Assembly: GCA_934247225.1 (NCBI GenBank)
Contig: CAKQJE010000015.1
Location: 1 to 61,692, forward strand
Reading direction: 5' to 3'
From: an uncultured Clostridia bacterium
GTDB taxonomy: Bacteria > Bacillota > Clostridia > Christensenellales > Borkfalkiaceae
DNA length: 61,692 bases
Each line of letters opens with the position of its first letter. Position 1 is the first letter of the stretch. Of this stretch, positions 6,838 through 16,944 are shown piece by piece. The notes under the pieces are model-generated. The model saw only the letters and a list, made by a program, of their open reading frames with translations. It did not search any database and was not told the origin of the DNA. A program made the position numbers and the translations under genes.

Positions 6838-9012
6838 TTATCCTTGTTCGTTTAAAACGTCTATGATTTTCGTAAGTTCGTCCTCGGACATTTTATTGTT
6901 GCTCATCGTCACAAGCTGACGAAGCTGCAAGCTTTCCGCAACGCGCGAAAAGAACGTTTCACCCTCTATATGCCCGTTTTTTATCGAAAACGGATAATTT
7001 TCGTCGTCGCCGATTATGCAGCCGATTATCGCTTTTTTAAGCGTTTTTTCGGTCGTGTTTGTGCCCTTTTCGGTTTTTATGAGTTCGCCTATCGTCGTGT
7101 AACGATCGACTTTAAAAGCAGGGCTTAAAGTTATTTCCCTGCCGAAAATTTCTTTCGTCGCGTCGGAATTTACGCTTAAACGAACTTTTCCGCCACGCAA
7201 AACAAACCTGTCTTTCTTAATATCGAAGCTCATAAATTCTGCAATCGGAACAAATACGGAAACGAGCTTTTTTTCGCCGCGTTTAAGATTTATTTTATTA
7301 AATCCTACGAGTTTTATAACGGGATCGCCGTTTTTTCCGTCGCCGCTCAGATAAATCTGAACGACCTCTTTTCCGTCGTAATCGCCCGTGTTTTTCACCT
7401 TTACGTTCACGGTTACGCCGCCGTCATCTTCGGAAACCATTGAATTATCGATTGCGAAATCGGAATAATCGAACTTCGTGTAAGAAAGCCCGAAACCGAA
7501 AGGATAAGCAACAGATATGTTGTTTTTTATATAGTATCGATAGCCGACCGACGTACCTTCTTTATAAAAAATCTCTTCGTCGTTTTCCTCGCCGAAAACA
7601 TAACTATCGGAAAGAGTTTTAACGAAAGTTTCCGTAAGTTTTCCGCAAGGGTTGACTTCGCCCGACAAAACAAGCGAAATAGCTTTGCCTGCGGTCTGTC
7701 CCGCATAATAACTTTCGATAATCGCCGAAGAATATTTTTCGATTTCTTCCGTTTCTATAACCGAACCGTTTATCAAAACGGTTACTATATTTTTATTGTA
7801 TTTATAGGTTTCCTTTAAAACTTCGCAATTTATATCGATATTTTCCCTGTCGAAACCCTCGCTACTCGTCTTTTCGCGGAGAAAAACTATCACCGCGTCG
7901 CAATCTCCGATTTCCTCGGAAGGCTCTTCGAAATAAACCGCATTTTTGTATATTTTTTCGATTTCTTCTTTAACGCTCGTATATTCGTTGCCGAAAACTT
8001 CGGCGCAACCTCCGCCGCAGAAAACACATTCCTTGGCGGCAGATCCGATAACAGCAACTTTTGAATTTCTTTTTAAAGGCAGAATTCCGCTGTTTTTCAA
8101 AAGGACGATACTCTCCGCCGCAAGACGGGAAACATCCTTTTTTAAAGGCGGTTGTTTTTCGCCCGAGCAGAAAGAAATAAGCTTTAAAATCCTGTTTACG
8201 CTTTCGTTTACTTTCTCGTTCGGGAGCCTTCCCGAATTTATATCGCGGATAACGTCTTCGTGAGTTTTTTTGTCCGACCCGGGCATTTCGAGATCACCCA
8301 TCGAAGATAAAAACTCGCTTCTTTTGTCCGTTCCGCCCCAATCCGAAACGACTACCCCGTTGAAACCGAAGTCGTTTTCAAGCATTGTTTTCAACTCGTT
8401 ATTGCTGCATGCAAAATGCCCGTTAACGAAGTTATAGGCGGACATTACGCACTTCGGCTCTGCATTTTTTATAACCGTTTCAAAAGGTCTTGCATACACT
8501 TCCCGAAGAGTTTTTTTATCGACGTTTACGTTATGGGAATATCTGCCGTTCTCGCGGTCGTTACAGACAAAGTGCTTTACGCAAGCTGCGACAGCGCGGC
8601 TCTGAACGCCTTTTACGAATTCGGAAGCGAGCGCGCCCGTAAGAAAAGGGTCTTCGGAAAAATACTCGAAATTTCTTCCGCCTGTCGGCGTGCGCTTTAT
8701 GTTTACCCCTGGCGCGAGAAGCACGTCGACGCCGTGCGCCGCGGCATCGTCGCCGAGATATTGTCCGATTTTAAACACTGCTTCCCTGTCCCACCCGCAC
8801 GCGAGAAGACAAAGATTCGGATAGGACAAAGCGGGCGAACCGTCGCGGATGCCGTGCGGTCCGTCGCGAAGGGTTAAAGCCCTTATACCGAGCCTTTCTA
8901 TCGCTTTCGTATACCACACGTTATCGCCCGACAAAAGAGATATTTTCTCGTCCAAAGTCAGATCGTCCGCCGTTATAGTCGTTATATTTTTTTTAGTTTT
9001 CTTATTATTCAT
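6838..9012 (-). CDS. Glycoside hydrolase family 3 beta-glycosidase
   Basis: 724 residues, cytoplasmic (no signal peptide). The N-terminal GH3 barrel carries LRDGPHGIRD and the nucleophile D224 in VVSDWGG. The second alpha/beta domain spans about 290-500, and a fibronectin-III-like domain (about 520-620) includes GKEVVQIYLSGDG. A further helical tail of about 100 residues has no assignment. Most relatives are beta-glucosidases, some are beta-xylosidases or N-acetylglucosaminidases. Together with the GH2 enzyme it suggests a mixed beta-linked glycan such as glucomannan. The start overlaps the stop of the upstream gene by 8 bases, implying coupled translation. Confidence 0.9.
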   Translation of the reverse strand: MNNKKTKKNITTITADDLTLDEKISLLSGDNVWYTKAIERLGIRALTLRDGPHGIRDGSPALSYPNLCLLACGWDREAVFKIGQYLGDDAAAHGVDVLLAPGVNIKRTPTGGRNFEYFSEDPFLTGALASEFVKGVQSRAVAACVKHFVCNDRENGRYSHNVNVDKKTLREVYARPFETVIKNAEPKCVMSAYNFVNGHFACSNNELKTMLENDFGFNGVVVSDWGGTDKRSEFLSSMGDLEMPGSDKKTHEDVIRDINSGRLPNEKVNESVNRILKLISFCSGEKQPPLKKDVSRLAAESIVLLKNSGILPLKRNSKVAVIGSAAKECVFCGGGCAEVFGNEYTSVKEEIEKIYKNAVYFEEPSEEIGDCDAVIVFLREKTSSEGFDRENIDINCEVLKETYKYNKNIVTVLINGSVIETEEIEKYSSAIIESYYAGQTAGKAISLVLSGEVNPCGKLTETFVKTLSDSYVFGEENDEEIFYKEGTSVGYRYYIKNNISVAYPFGFGLSYTKFDYSDFAIDNSMVSEDDGGVTVNVKVKNTGDYDGKEVVQIYLSGDGKNGDPVIKLVGFNKINLKRGEKKLVSVFVPIAEFMSFDIKKDRFVLRGGKVRLSVNSDATKEIFGREITLSPAFKVDRYTTIGELIKTEKGTNTTEKTLKKAIIGCIIGDDENYPFSIKNGHIEGETFFSRVAESLQLRQLVTMSNNKMSEDELTKIIDVLNEQG

Positions 9013-10588
9013 TTGTTACGTCTCTCGTATCGGCAACAATAAGTTTTGCTCTTAACGTTCCGAACGAATGTCTGCCGCTTAATTCAATCGCGACGAAAAC
9101 GTCTTCCGTTGAAGAATGAATTTCGTTAAGCGTTACGGAAAAACTTTGTTTCGCTTCGTAGCGATAAGTGTTCTGCAAGGGAAGCGCAAATTCTCCGCCG
9201 CCCGCTACGGTCAAGCCGCCGCTTGTCATGACTTTTACGTTTGCCCAAAGCTGGGAACGCGCCACGCCGTTGTTTATAAGCGTAAGATTAAAACCGAAGC
9301 TCTCGCCCGCCTTGATATACGGTTCTTTTTCGTAGGACAAAACGGCTTTGAATACGGGAAATTCTTCAAATTCCGCCCATTTCGGAAACCTTAAAAGCTC
9401 GTTTATCTCGAACTTTCTCTCTCCTCTGTTACGCCACAGATTTCTTTTGAAAATTTCGTACGGCGGACAGAAAAGTTCGTTCCCGTCAAGCCCTTTCACC
9501 TCGTAAATTTCTTCGCCGAACGTAACGAGCGGTTCGCAAAGAAAATCGGGTTTTAAAAACGAGGGAATTACCCTTAAAATTCCGTCGGTAAATTCCGAAA
9601 CGGTTTTCGGGCAGAAAAATCCCCATTCGGAAAGATCTATGCAACAGGTGTTGATAACCCCGTCAAGCACGTCCGTCCATTTTTTCGGCAAGCCTTTATC
9701 GCCGAGAATTATTCCGAGAAGCGCGCCCGCAAACCCCGCCGAACAATCGGTGTCCTCGCCGCAATTCACCGCGGTGCAGATCGTTTTCCCGAAATCGCCT
9801 TCACCGTAATAAAGCCCGATCGCGGCGATACCTATATTATTAGGCGCGTCGCAACCCGCTTTTGTTTTTTTCTCCTCCTCCGACATTTCGGAAAGGGGTT
9901 TACATTGAAGCCCGAACGAACCCGGCACTTCTTTAAAAAGCTTTTCTCTCGCCTGTCGCCACGAAAGACCTTGTTTATATGAGTCTCTCGCGATTTTAAC
10001 GGCTTTCGCCACAAGGCAGTTTTCGGGGATATAACTTAAACCGATTTCGATTACTTTTTCGATATCGCTCACCGAAAACGCCGCGCTTTCCGTCGCCGCG
10101 CAGAAAACTTCGCCGTACACCCCCTCGCCGTAATGATCGACGGAAGAATCGTAAAAAGCATAAACCGAAGCTATTTCGGGATGCGCGGGCGCAAGACACG
10201 CCCAGATTTCGCTGCGGATAAAACTTCCGCAACTTTCGCCGTAAGCGTTTTCGAGTCTTCCGCTTACCCCTGCCGAAAATCCGCGCGAAAGATTGGCTTT
10301 CGCCGTGCCGTATTCCGACCAGCGGGGATAAATGTACGTAAGCCAATACTCCGCTAAGATGTTTTTATCGATTTCCGAGCCGAATTTCATCGCGGCGTTG
10401 AGCCAGACTATCTGCAAATCGAGATCGTCGTTCGGCGGAGGGTTTTTATCGATATTTTTCTGAACGTAAAAATCTACGTCGTTTATTCTTCTTAAACATT
10501 CGAACGGCGCGCCGAGCGTTCCGCCCACGTTTTTACCGTTGAAACAGCCTTTTATTTTGTCTTTTAATTGTGTGTAGTCAAGTTTCAT
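9005..10588 (-). CDS. ADP-ribosylglycohydrolase-fold protein in a glycan operon
   Basis: 527 residues, no signal peptide. Residues about 1-330 follow the DraG/ADP-ribosylglycohydrolase pattern: FNGKNVGGTLGAPFE near the start, an acidic NDDLDLQIVW cluster that would bind the first metal, and GEDTDCSAGFAGALLG, the C-terminal metal-binding block. A beta-sandwich domain of about 150 residues follows (about 380-527). Placement between the GH3 and DUF4838 genes, with overlaps at both ends, argues for a role in sugar breakdown rather than protein de-ADP-ribosylation. The true substrate is unknown. Confidence 0.8.
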   Translation of the reverse strand: MKLDYTQLKDKIKGCFNGKNVGGTLGAPFECLRRINDVDFYVQKNIDKNPPPNDDLDLQIVWLNAAMKFGSEIDKNILAEYWLTYIYPRWSEYGTAKANLSRGFSAGVSGRLENAYGESCGSFIRSEIWACLAPAHPEIASVYAFYDSSVDHYGEGVYGEVFCAATESAAFSVSDIEKVIEIGLSYIPENCLVAKAVKIARDSYKQGLSWRQAREKLFKEVPGSFGLQCKPLSEMSEEEKKTKAGCDAPNNIGIAAIGLYYGEGDFGKTICTAVNCGEDTDCSAGFAGALLGIILGDKGLPKKWTDVLDGVINTCCIDLSEWGFFCPKTVSEFTDGILRVIPSFLKPDFLCEPLVTFGEEIYEVKGLDGNELFCPPYEIFKRNLWRNRGERKFEINELLRFPKWAEFEEFPVFKAVLSYEKEPYIKAGESFGFNLTLINNGVARSQLWANVKVMTSGGLTVAGGGEFALPLQNTYRYEAKQSFSVTLNEIHSSTEDVFVAIELSGRHSFGTLRAKLIVADTRDVTNE

Positions 10589-12576
10589 TACGCTATTCCG
10601 TTGTTTGCTTTGAACTGATTGAGAAGCGAACCTTCGCTGTATCTCGTGAATCCGAGCGACGAAAGTTCGGACAAAACCTCGTCCGTATATGCCTTATATC
10701 CCGACTGATCGTCGAAATAATAACTGTTGTAGTTATACATTATCATAAATTTCGTCGGCGCGCGGACGATTTTAAGCCTTCTTATAAGTTCGGTTTTTTC
10801 GCTTTCTTCCATATCGGAAGCCGAAATCTTGCCGATAGCTTCGGTCATAAGCTTTTCCTCATTCAAAAGGAAAGAAAGGTCGTAATATTTCGCGTTGGAT
10901 CTGTCTGTTCCGAGTTTTAAAGTGTAATCGGAAAAACGGTCGAACAGCACGCGATAATAAAGGTCGTAGTCCGTTTTATACTTTTTGACGTAATCTTTCG
11001 CCGCGCCGTAATAGTACGTTATGAATTCGTCCGTAAGCTCGTCCACGCTTCTGTCTGTGTTCCACATAAGTTTGGAAGCGACGTAAGCTTCGAGATTAGC
11101 CTGCCAGCCGACCTTTTCGTTCTGTGCCGATTGCATAAGGAGATATTCCACGCCAACTTCTTTATACAGCCTTAAATTTTCTTTCCAGGTCTGCATCGTG
11201 GGATAATAATTGAAGTAATTATAGTAATCGATATGATAATCCCACGCCATGAAATGCTTCGTTACGGCGCTCCATGATTTATAAAGCGTTCTGTATTTGG
11301 CTATCTGCGCCGAATCTTCGAGCGAGAAATAGTTATTGCAGAAATACGTCGCCATACGGATATAAACGTTATCCGCCGCAACGACGGTGTTATCTATCGG
11401 TTTATACGCGCCGTCGGAATCGATCGTGACGGGAGCTTCCTCCGAATACTGATAAGCAAACGTTACGATTTTGATTTTTCTTCCGTTAAGCTCTTTATCC
11501 GCCCATTTCTGAATTTCTCTTGCGAGAATGTTCACGAATCTTACGTTCACGCCGCCTCTCGTGTATTTTTCCGCCGCGGCGAGACAATTCGCGCAGGCGC
11601 AGCACTTTTGCGTATCCTGCTGACTGAACATAAAATATTCCGTGTCTTCGCTCGACTCCGAAACGAATTTTTTAAGCGATTCGAGCGCGATTTTTATAGG
11701 ACATAATTCCACGCTTTCATCGATTTCGCCCTTATCCGTTATACCGTAAGTCTGACAGATTTCGACGGGCGTGCCGTTGACCATCGAGAAAAACTCGGGG
11801 TGTTTCGCGGCGTATTCCGTGGAGACGTATGCAAGCGAATTGTGGTTCGCCGCAACGTCTTTCGTTTTATACCAACCGATATTTCCGCCGAATTTATCCG
11901 CGACCGTGTGATACTCGTTTACGAATCTGAGCTTGGACATAAAATCCTTGTCGTTGTTGTAGCCGCCGATCATAAAGTTACGGTAACGAAAATCGGGAGC
12001 TTCTTCTATATCCGGACTTTCGATCTTGCATTTATTAAGCTTCGGGATATATTCATAGTCGTAAGTCAGAAACTTAACGCCGAGATACCTCTCGATAAAC
12101 TCATACGCGCCGTATAAGGTTCCTCTTGCCGTCGCGCCGTTGATAAAAATTCCGTTGCCGACCGATTTTATAATAAATCCGTCGCCGTTGAGCGAAGAAT
12201 AATCAACCGTAACGCCCGATTTTTCAAGCGCGCCGGTACTACCCACCGAAATAATTTTCGCAGTCTCGTCATAAACGATGAAACGACTTTGTTTAACGGG
12301 GATTTTCACGCCCGAAACTTTATAAACATACTCCGAAATATTATCCGCGGCGTTCTTTTCTGCTTCCGAAGCCTTGTCGGGATAAATAATCGTATAATCG
12401 GTTTTACCGTTTTCAAAAATAGTCATCATTTCGCTCCGCTCGCTTTCGCTGCTTTTATCCGACGTCGAGGGTTTTTCGCTCTCCGACGTATTATTCTTTT
12501 TCCCGCAGCCCGTCTGAATAAACAATGTCGATATAACGAGCATACACGCTAAAATTTCAAATAAAATCTTTCTCAT
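10588..12576 (-). CDS. DUF4838-family lipoprotein, putative surface glycosidase
   Basis: 662 residues. The N-terminal signal ends in a lipobox with C24 (IQTGC), then a Ser/Glu-rich linker. Residues about 60-180 form an N-terminal domain like those of GH67/GH20-type enzymes (GATARGTLYGAYEFIERYLG). The central DUF4838 barrel contains FMFSQQDTQKCCACANC, MAWDYHIDYYNYF and a later helical part. DUF4838 proteins resemble alpha-glucuronidase and hexosaminidase folds, but I cannot assign a reaction. It would be anchored outside the membrane and is the only candidate hydrolase outside the cell in this operon. An AAGGTGG site precedes the ATG, and the stop shares one base with the next start. Confidence 0.82.
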   Translation of the reverse strand: MRKILFEILACMLVISTLFIQTGCGKKNNTSESEKPSTSDKSSESERSEMMTIFENGKTDYTIIYPDKASEAEKNAADNISEYVYKVSGVKIPVKQSRFIVYDETAKIISVGSTGALEKSGVTVDYSSLNGDGFIIKSVGNGIFINGATARGTLYGAYEFIERYLGVKFLTYDYEYIPKLNKCKIESPDIEEAPDFRYRNFMIGGYNNDKDFMSKLRFVNEYHTVADKFGGNIGWYKTKDVAANHNSLAYVSTEYAAKHPEFFSMVNGTPVEICQTYGITDKGEIDESVELCPIKIALESLKKFVSESSEDTEYFMFSQQDTQKCCACANCLAAAEKYTRGGVNVRFVNILAREIQKWADKELNGRKIKIVTFAYQYSEEAPVTIDSDGAYKPIDNTVVAADNVYIRMATYFCNNYFSLEDSAQIAKYRTLYKSWSAVTKHFMAWDYHIDYYNYFNYYPTMQTWKENLRLYKEVGVEYLLMQSAQNEKVGWQANLEAYVASKLMWNTDRSVDELTDEFITYYYGAAKDYVKKYKTDYDLYYRVLFDRFSDYTLKLGTDRSNAKYYDLSFLLNEEKLMTEAIGKISASDMEESEKTELIRRLKIVRAPTKFMIMYNYNSYYFDDQSGYKAYTDEVLSELSSLGFTRYSEGSLLNQFKANNGIA

Positions 12577-12586
12577 CGTTCCACCT

Positions 12587-15500
12587 TCACGCCACGTTGA
12601 ATTTACGGATTTCGTAGGAAATATTCATAGACCCGTCGAACGCGTAAACGATAAATTCCCACTCGCCGGCCGCGCTTAATTTTACGTTTTCGCCCGCATT
12701 TACCTTAATAAGCTTTCCGTCCGCGTTTTTAAGATACAGATAGACGGTAAGCGGATCGAAATCGTCGCCGATCTCCGATTTATCGTCGGTAACCGAAACT
12801 TCGGGAACGACGAAATTTTCGCCGATTTTATACGATTGTCTTATGCTCGGCATTTCGATCACGGGCGCGGTTTTATCCGCCACGTAAAGACGGAAAGTCT
12901 TTTTCGAGGTGTTGTACGCGCCGTCGGTAAGGTCGAATACAAGCTGATAATATCCGTAATTTTCGAGCTTTATCTCTATTCCCTTTTCGGGTTTAACCCC
13001 GTTTAAAAGAACTTTGCCGTTCGGGGCTTTTACGGTGAGTTTTGCTTCCGCTTTTCCCGAAAGAACGTCTCCCAGAGAAATTTCCGGCACAACGAACGTT
13101 TCGCCTTTTTCGTATTCCGATTTAAGATCGGACGTAAAGCCGACTATCGCGGGAGCGTCGTCTCCCGATTTCGTGTAAGAGTTGAAGCTCTGATTTGCTA
13201 TATAGTTCACGATAACCGAGCTTTGCGATTTAACGCCGACCGCCTTTACCGTCATATAAACGTTTCCGCCGTCGAAGCCCGTAAACTTTCTTCCCGAATC
13301 GAACGAAGTTATATTTGCCGCTTCGCTGCCGCCTATTCTCACCGCTCCGCTTAACGAAAACGCGATCGCCGACGAGTCGTACTTTCTGCCGTTATAGGCG
13401 CTGAGCGAATTGAACGTTCCGCTTTCGAGCGATACGGTATAAGTTTTTCCGCCGAGACTCAGTTTCGCTTTGCCCGATTTTATCGAAGAAAACGCCAAAG
13501 TCACCTTTTCTTCGGGATTTTTCGTCGAAACTATTTCGACCGAAACGGACGAAAAATTCAAGGAGTCTTCCAAAAACGTAAGCTTTGCGGTAAAGTCGTA
13601 AAACGGCACGGCGTAAGGCGTTTTTATCGAAAAATCGCTTGAAGACGAAAACGTGAGACCCGTTTCGAAAAACTCGCGGGTTACGCTTGTTCCGTTTACT
13701 ATGAGCGCGTCCGAAATATCGGTTAATTTTGCGGGGATTACCGCAATCGTATACGTTTCGGTAAAGCTTCCGTCCTCGCTTTCAGCCGTTATCTCTACGC
13801 TTTCCGAGTTTTGCGGCACGGTGTAACTGCCCGAAACTTTCACCCCGCCGATGTAAATCTCGGCGAGTTTTTCAAAGCCGCTTTCGCCGTACTTCGAATA
13901 ATCGAGAATTTTTATATCGGGAAGAGTCACCGTTTCGCCCGCTTTATACGCCGCGGGGAGATTTTCGCAAACGAAGAATTTTTTGTTCATATCGACCTTA
14001 ACGGTATACGAAGCGGTTTTTACGAAACCCAATTCGTCGGTTGCGGATATTTTCACTTTAACGTCGCCCTTGCCGTTTAAAATCACCCTGTCGCCGGGGA
14101 CTGCGGACATATTCGCGCCGTCATATGAAATTTCATAGGTTATTTCGATTGTTCCCGTTCCGCCCGAAACGGTAGCTTCGGGAAGCACGAAATCGTCGCG
14201 GACGGAAAGATTTTCCGGCGCGTTCGGCTCTATGGTTATATCGCGGGGCGTGGAAATTACTTCGAATTCGTAATATTTAACGATTTCCTTTCCGAAATTA
14301 TCTCTGCCCGAAAAAGCCGCTCTGTATTTTCCCGTTTTCTTCGGGGTGAATACGTCGCCCGAAACAACTCCGTCGCTCGCCGTTACGGCTCTGTAAATTC
14401 CGCCGTCAGAAACTTCGAGCGTTCTTGCAACCTCTGTCTTGCCGAATACCACGTCGTAACCCGTCGCTACGGGCAATTTGTAGCCGTAACCGACCACGCC
14501 CGTTTCTACGCCGCCGCTTTTCGTTATCTGTATCGCGCCGTCGTTTTTGAAATCGTCGGCGGAAATAACGGTAAGCTTCTTGCCGCCTATTTCGGAAACG
14601 ACTATTCCTCCGCCGTCCGAAACGACGAATTCCGCGCTGAGATAAACCTCTGCTCCGTTAAAGCCGCCGAAAGGTTTCCAGTTTTTAAGCTCGTCCGTAT
14701 TGTCCGCGTCGAGTACTTTATAATTCGGCGTGTTCTTGTTTATCGCCGAATAAACGGTAAGTTCGTCGTAGTCGTAACGGAAATTGAACGGCACGCAGTT
14801 TTTGTTGTATACGTTTGTGAAATTATGGAACACGACCGCGCCGTAAGTGTTTCTTACAACCCCTTTATCTGCCGACTCGTTGGAAATTGCGACGGAAATG
14901 TCGTCGTACTCAACGAGCATATAGCTTAAATGGTCGTTCCACGGGTTAAGCCACCAATAAACGGAAAGAGTGTTCGTCTCATCGTAAACGTCGGTAAGCG
15001 TTATTCTGACCTGAGATATCGCGCCCGCCTTTTTGCCGTACGGTTGAAATTCGATTATATTCGTTTTCGTTTCCGAAAGCTTTTTTAAATCGAGAGTTTT
15101 CGCATAGGTTGTGACCGTTCCCGAATTGCCTTTGAGAAGCACGCCCGTTTTATCTACGTTCGCTCCCGAAGGATAAGCGACGTTTTCTTTTACGCTCACG
15201 CCCGATCCCGTGAAAAGGCTTTCCGTTTTATACAAAACGTCGATCGAAACGCTTCTTTTTATCGTTTTACCGTTTATATCGGCGGAAAAGTTGAGAACAC
15301 TCTCGCCGTCTGTTCTCGGAGTAAACACGTCGCCTATTTCGGTTTTGCCTATTTTATCCGAAAGCACGGCTTCGCATTCGTAAAGCGCGCCGCCGTAATA
15401 GCCGTAAGTTTCTTCTAAGGATATGCTTTCGCCGAAAGCTATTTCCTCGGGAAAATTCTGCAAGACTATAACGGGGTCGTTCGTTACGGTAACGGTGGAC

Positions 15501-16039
15501 GAATAAATTGTTTCAAGCCCGAAAACGTCGGTGAAAACGTAATTTACGCTCCACTGCCCGCTTTTTTCGAACATAAACTTTTTATCCGCGCCAGAAACTT
15601 CGCTCGTTTCGTTTCCGAGAGTAAATCTTACGACATATTCGTCGTAATCTTTAATTTCGCTTTTTCCCGTCGCCTCGGGAAGGTAAAGAATTTCGCCCTC
15701 GTTCATTCCCGCGGGCAATTCCCCGCTTAATTCTATCGAAACTTTCGGAGCCGTTTTATAAACTTTCAGAACGGAAAGTCCGCTTTTGTATTTTATTACG
15801 TAATCGCCTTCGTAAACGGCTTTGAAGCTTCCGTCGGTCACCGTTACGACGTCTCCCGAAGGGTCGATGACCTCGGTTAAGTTTGCTATATCGGGAACGA
15901 AAAACTTACGTCCGCGAAGAGCGTAATACGTGTTGTCGTAGACGTTTTCCGCGTCGGCGTTAAAGGGCATCGCAATTAAAATACCCGCCGATAAGGCGAT
16001 TATCGCCACAATCGCTAAAATCAGATTTCGTTTTTTCAC
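12587..16039 (-). CDS. Giant secreted multidomain protein with Ig-like modules
   Basis: 1150 residues starting at GTG (AGGAGG, spacing 9). A signal peptide ends near MPFNADA, there is no lipobox, and I see no sortase signal or C-terminal membrane helix. At least five Ig- or cadherin-like modules end in similar strands (FGLETIYSSTVTVTND, FGKEIVKYYEFEVIS, LGFVKTASYTVKVD, YNTSKKTFRLYVAD, MNISYEIRKFNVA). Between them are two longer beta-rich segments (about 290-500 and 800-970) that could be jelly-roll carbohydrate-binding domains. It sits between the permease and DUF4838 genes, overlapping the permease by 4 bases. A glycan-binding role is inference, and no catalytic motif is evident. Confidence 0.7.
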   Translation of the reverse strand: MKKRNLILAIVAIIALSAGILIAMPFNADAENVYDNTYYALRGRKFFVPDIANLTEVIDPSGDVVTVTDGSFKAVYEGDYVIKYKSGLSVLKVYKTAPKVSIELSGELPAGMNEGEILYLPEATGKSEIKDYDEYVVRFTLGNETSEVSGADKKFMFEKSGQWSVNYVFTDVFGLETIYSSTVTVTNDPVIVLQNFPEEIAFGESISLEETYGYYGGALYECEAVLSDKIGKTEIGDVFTPRTDGESVLNFSADINGKTIKRSVSIDVLYKTESLFTGSGVSVKENVAYPSGANVDKTGVLLKGNSGTVTTYAKTLDLKKLSETKTNIIEFQPYGKKAGAISQVRITLTDVYDETNTLSVYWWLNPWNDHLSYMLVEYDDISVAISNESADKGVVRNTYGAVVFHNFTNVYNKNCVPFNFRYDYDELTVYSAINKNTPNYKVLDADNTDELKNWKPFGGFNGAEVYLSAEFVVSDGGGIVVSEIGGKKLTVISADDFKNDGAIQITKSGGVETGVVGYGYKLPVATGYDVVFGKTEVARTLEVSDGGIYRAVTASDGVVSGDVFTPKKTGKYRAAFSGRDNFGKEIVKYYEFEVISTPRDITIEPNAPENLSVRDDFVLPEATVSGGTGTIEITYEISYDGANMSAVPGDRVILNGKGDVKVKISATDELGFVKTASYTVKVDMNKKFFVCENLPAAYKAGETVTLPDIKILDYSKYGESGFEKLAEIYIGGVKVSGSYTVPQNSESVEITAESEDGSFTETYTIAVIPAKLTDISDALIVNGTSVTREFFETGLTFSSSSDFSIKTPYAVPFYDFTAKLTFLEDSLNFSSVSVEIVSTKNPEEKVTLAFSSIKSGKAKLSLGGKTYTVSLESGTFNSLSAYNGRKYDSSAIAFSLSGAVRIGGSEAANITSFDSGRKFTGFDGGNVYMTVKAVGVKSQSSVIVNYIANQSFNSYTKSGDDAPAIVGFTSDLKSEYEKGETFVVPEISLGDVLSGKAEAKLTVKAPNGKVLLNGVKPEKGIEIKLENYGYYQLVFDLTDGAYNTSKKTFRLYVADKTAPVIEMPSIRQSYKIGENFVVPEVSVTDDKSEIGDDFDPLTVYLYLKNADGKLIKVNAGENVKLSAAGEWEFIVYAFDGSMNISYEIRKFNVA

Positions 16040-16941
16040 TCTTTTAAACCTCCTACCGTAAATTTTGCGAGTATGAGTTTTTGCGCCGCGAGATAAAGGA
16101 TAATGTTAGGTATCGCAACGAGCGTGAAGCCCGCCATTATCTCAGGCACGGTCGCGCCGTATTTATCCGCGTTCGCCTGGAACGTGAGCATTCCGTAAGC
16201 AAGCGTCGGGTAGCTCGGCAACCATATTATGAACGTTCCGTAGTCGTTCCACGCGCCTAAAAATTGAAGCACGAAAAGCACGGCGCACGTGGGAAGTACG
16301 AGCGGAATCATTATCGCGTACATTACCCTGTGATCGGAAGCTCCGTCTATAAACGCAGCTTCGGCATATGTCCAGGAAATGTGTTTGAACGCCGCGAACA
16401 TAAGCATGAAATGCACGCCCGAAAAAACCGTCGACGGAGTCGTTATTATGGTTAAAAACATATTGTCGTAAACCCCGAGGGTTTTCTTAACCGTCATTGC
16501 CGACGGGAAATTTCCGACAATCGGCGTTATCATAACGAAAATTCCGAGCGCGTAAAGAAATTCCCTGCCGCGGAAACGGTATTTCGCCATAACGTACGCG
16601 ACGATCGTCGTGAAAAACACGTTTATAAGCGACGTCGAAAACGCCCAGATCACGGAAAATCCGAACATCTGCGGAAATCTGTACTCCGCGGGATAGCCGT
16701 TCTTTATAACGGGCATAACGAAGATTTTAAGCATTCCCTCGAAGTTCGAAAAACCCGTTTCGGCGATCTCTTTCGGAAAATCGAAAGCGTTTATCGTGAA
16801 TTCGAATTCCGATTTGAACGTCGTGTAAATCATCCATATAAGCGGGAAAAGCATACTTATGCAATAAATTATCATAAGCGCCCATAAAACCGCTTTGAAA
16901 ATTTTCTGTCCCGCGCTTTGTCTTTGTTTTATCCTTTGCAT
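16036..16941 (-). CDS. ABC sugar transporter permease, MalG type
   Basis: 301 residues with six predicted membrane helices. The cytoplasmic EAA loop reads EAAFIDGASDHRVMYAIMIPL, the docking site for the ATPase. This is the carbohydrate uptake CUT1 type. A GGAGG site precedes the ATG, and only 3 bases separate it from the partner permease. No ATPase gene is present in the operon, so a shared MsmX-type ATPase elsewhere is expected. Confidence 0.92.
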   Translation of the reverse strand: MQRIKQRQSAGQKIFKAVLWALMIIYCISMLFPLIWMIYTTFKSEFEFTINAFDFPKEIAETGFSNFEGMLKIFVMPVIKNGYPAEYRFPQMFGFSVIWAFSTSLINVFFTTIVAYVMAKYRFRGREFLYALGIFVMITPIVGNFPSAMTVKKTLGVYDNMFLTIITTPSTVFSGVHFMLMFAAFKHISWTYAEAAFIDGASDHRVMYAIMIPLVLPTCAVLFVLQFLGAWNDYGTFIIWLPSYPTLAYGMLTFQANADKYGATVPEIMAGFTLVAIPNIILYLAAQKLILAKFTVGGLKE

Positions 16942-16944
16942 CGT

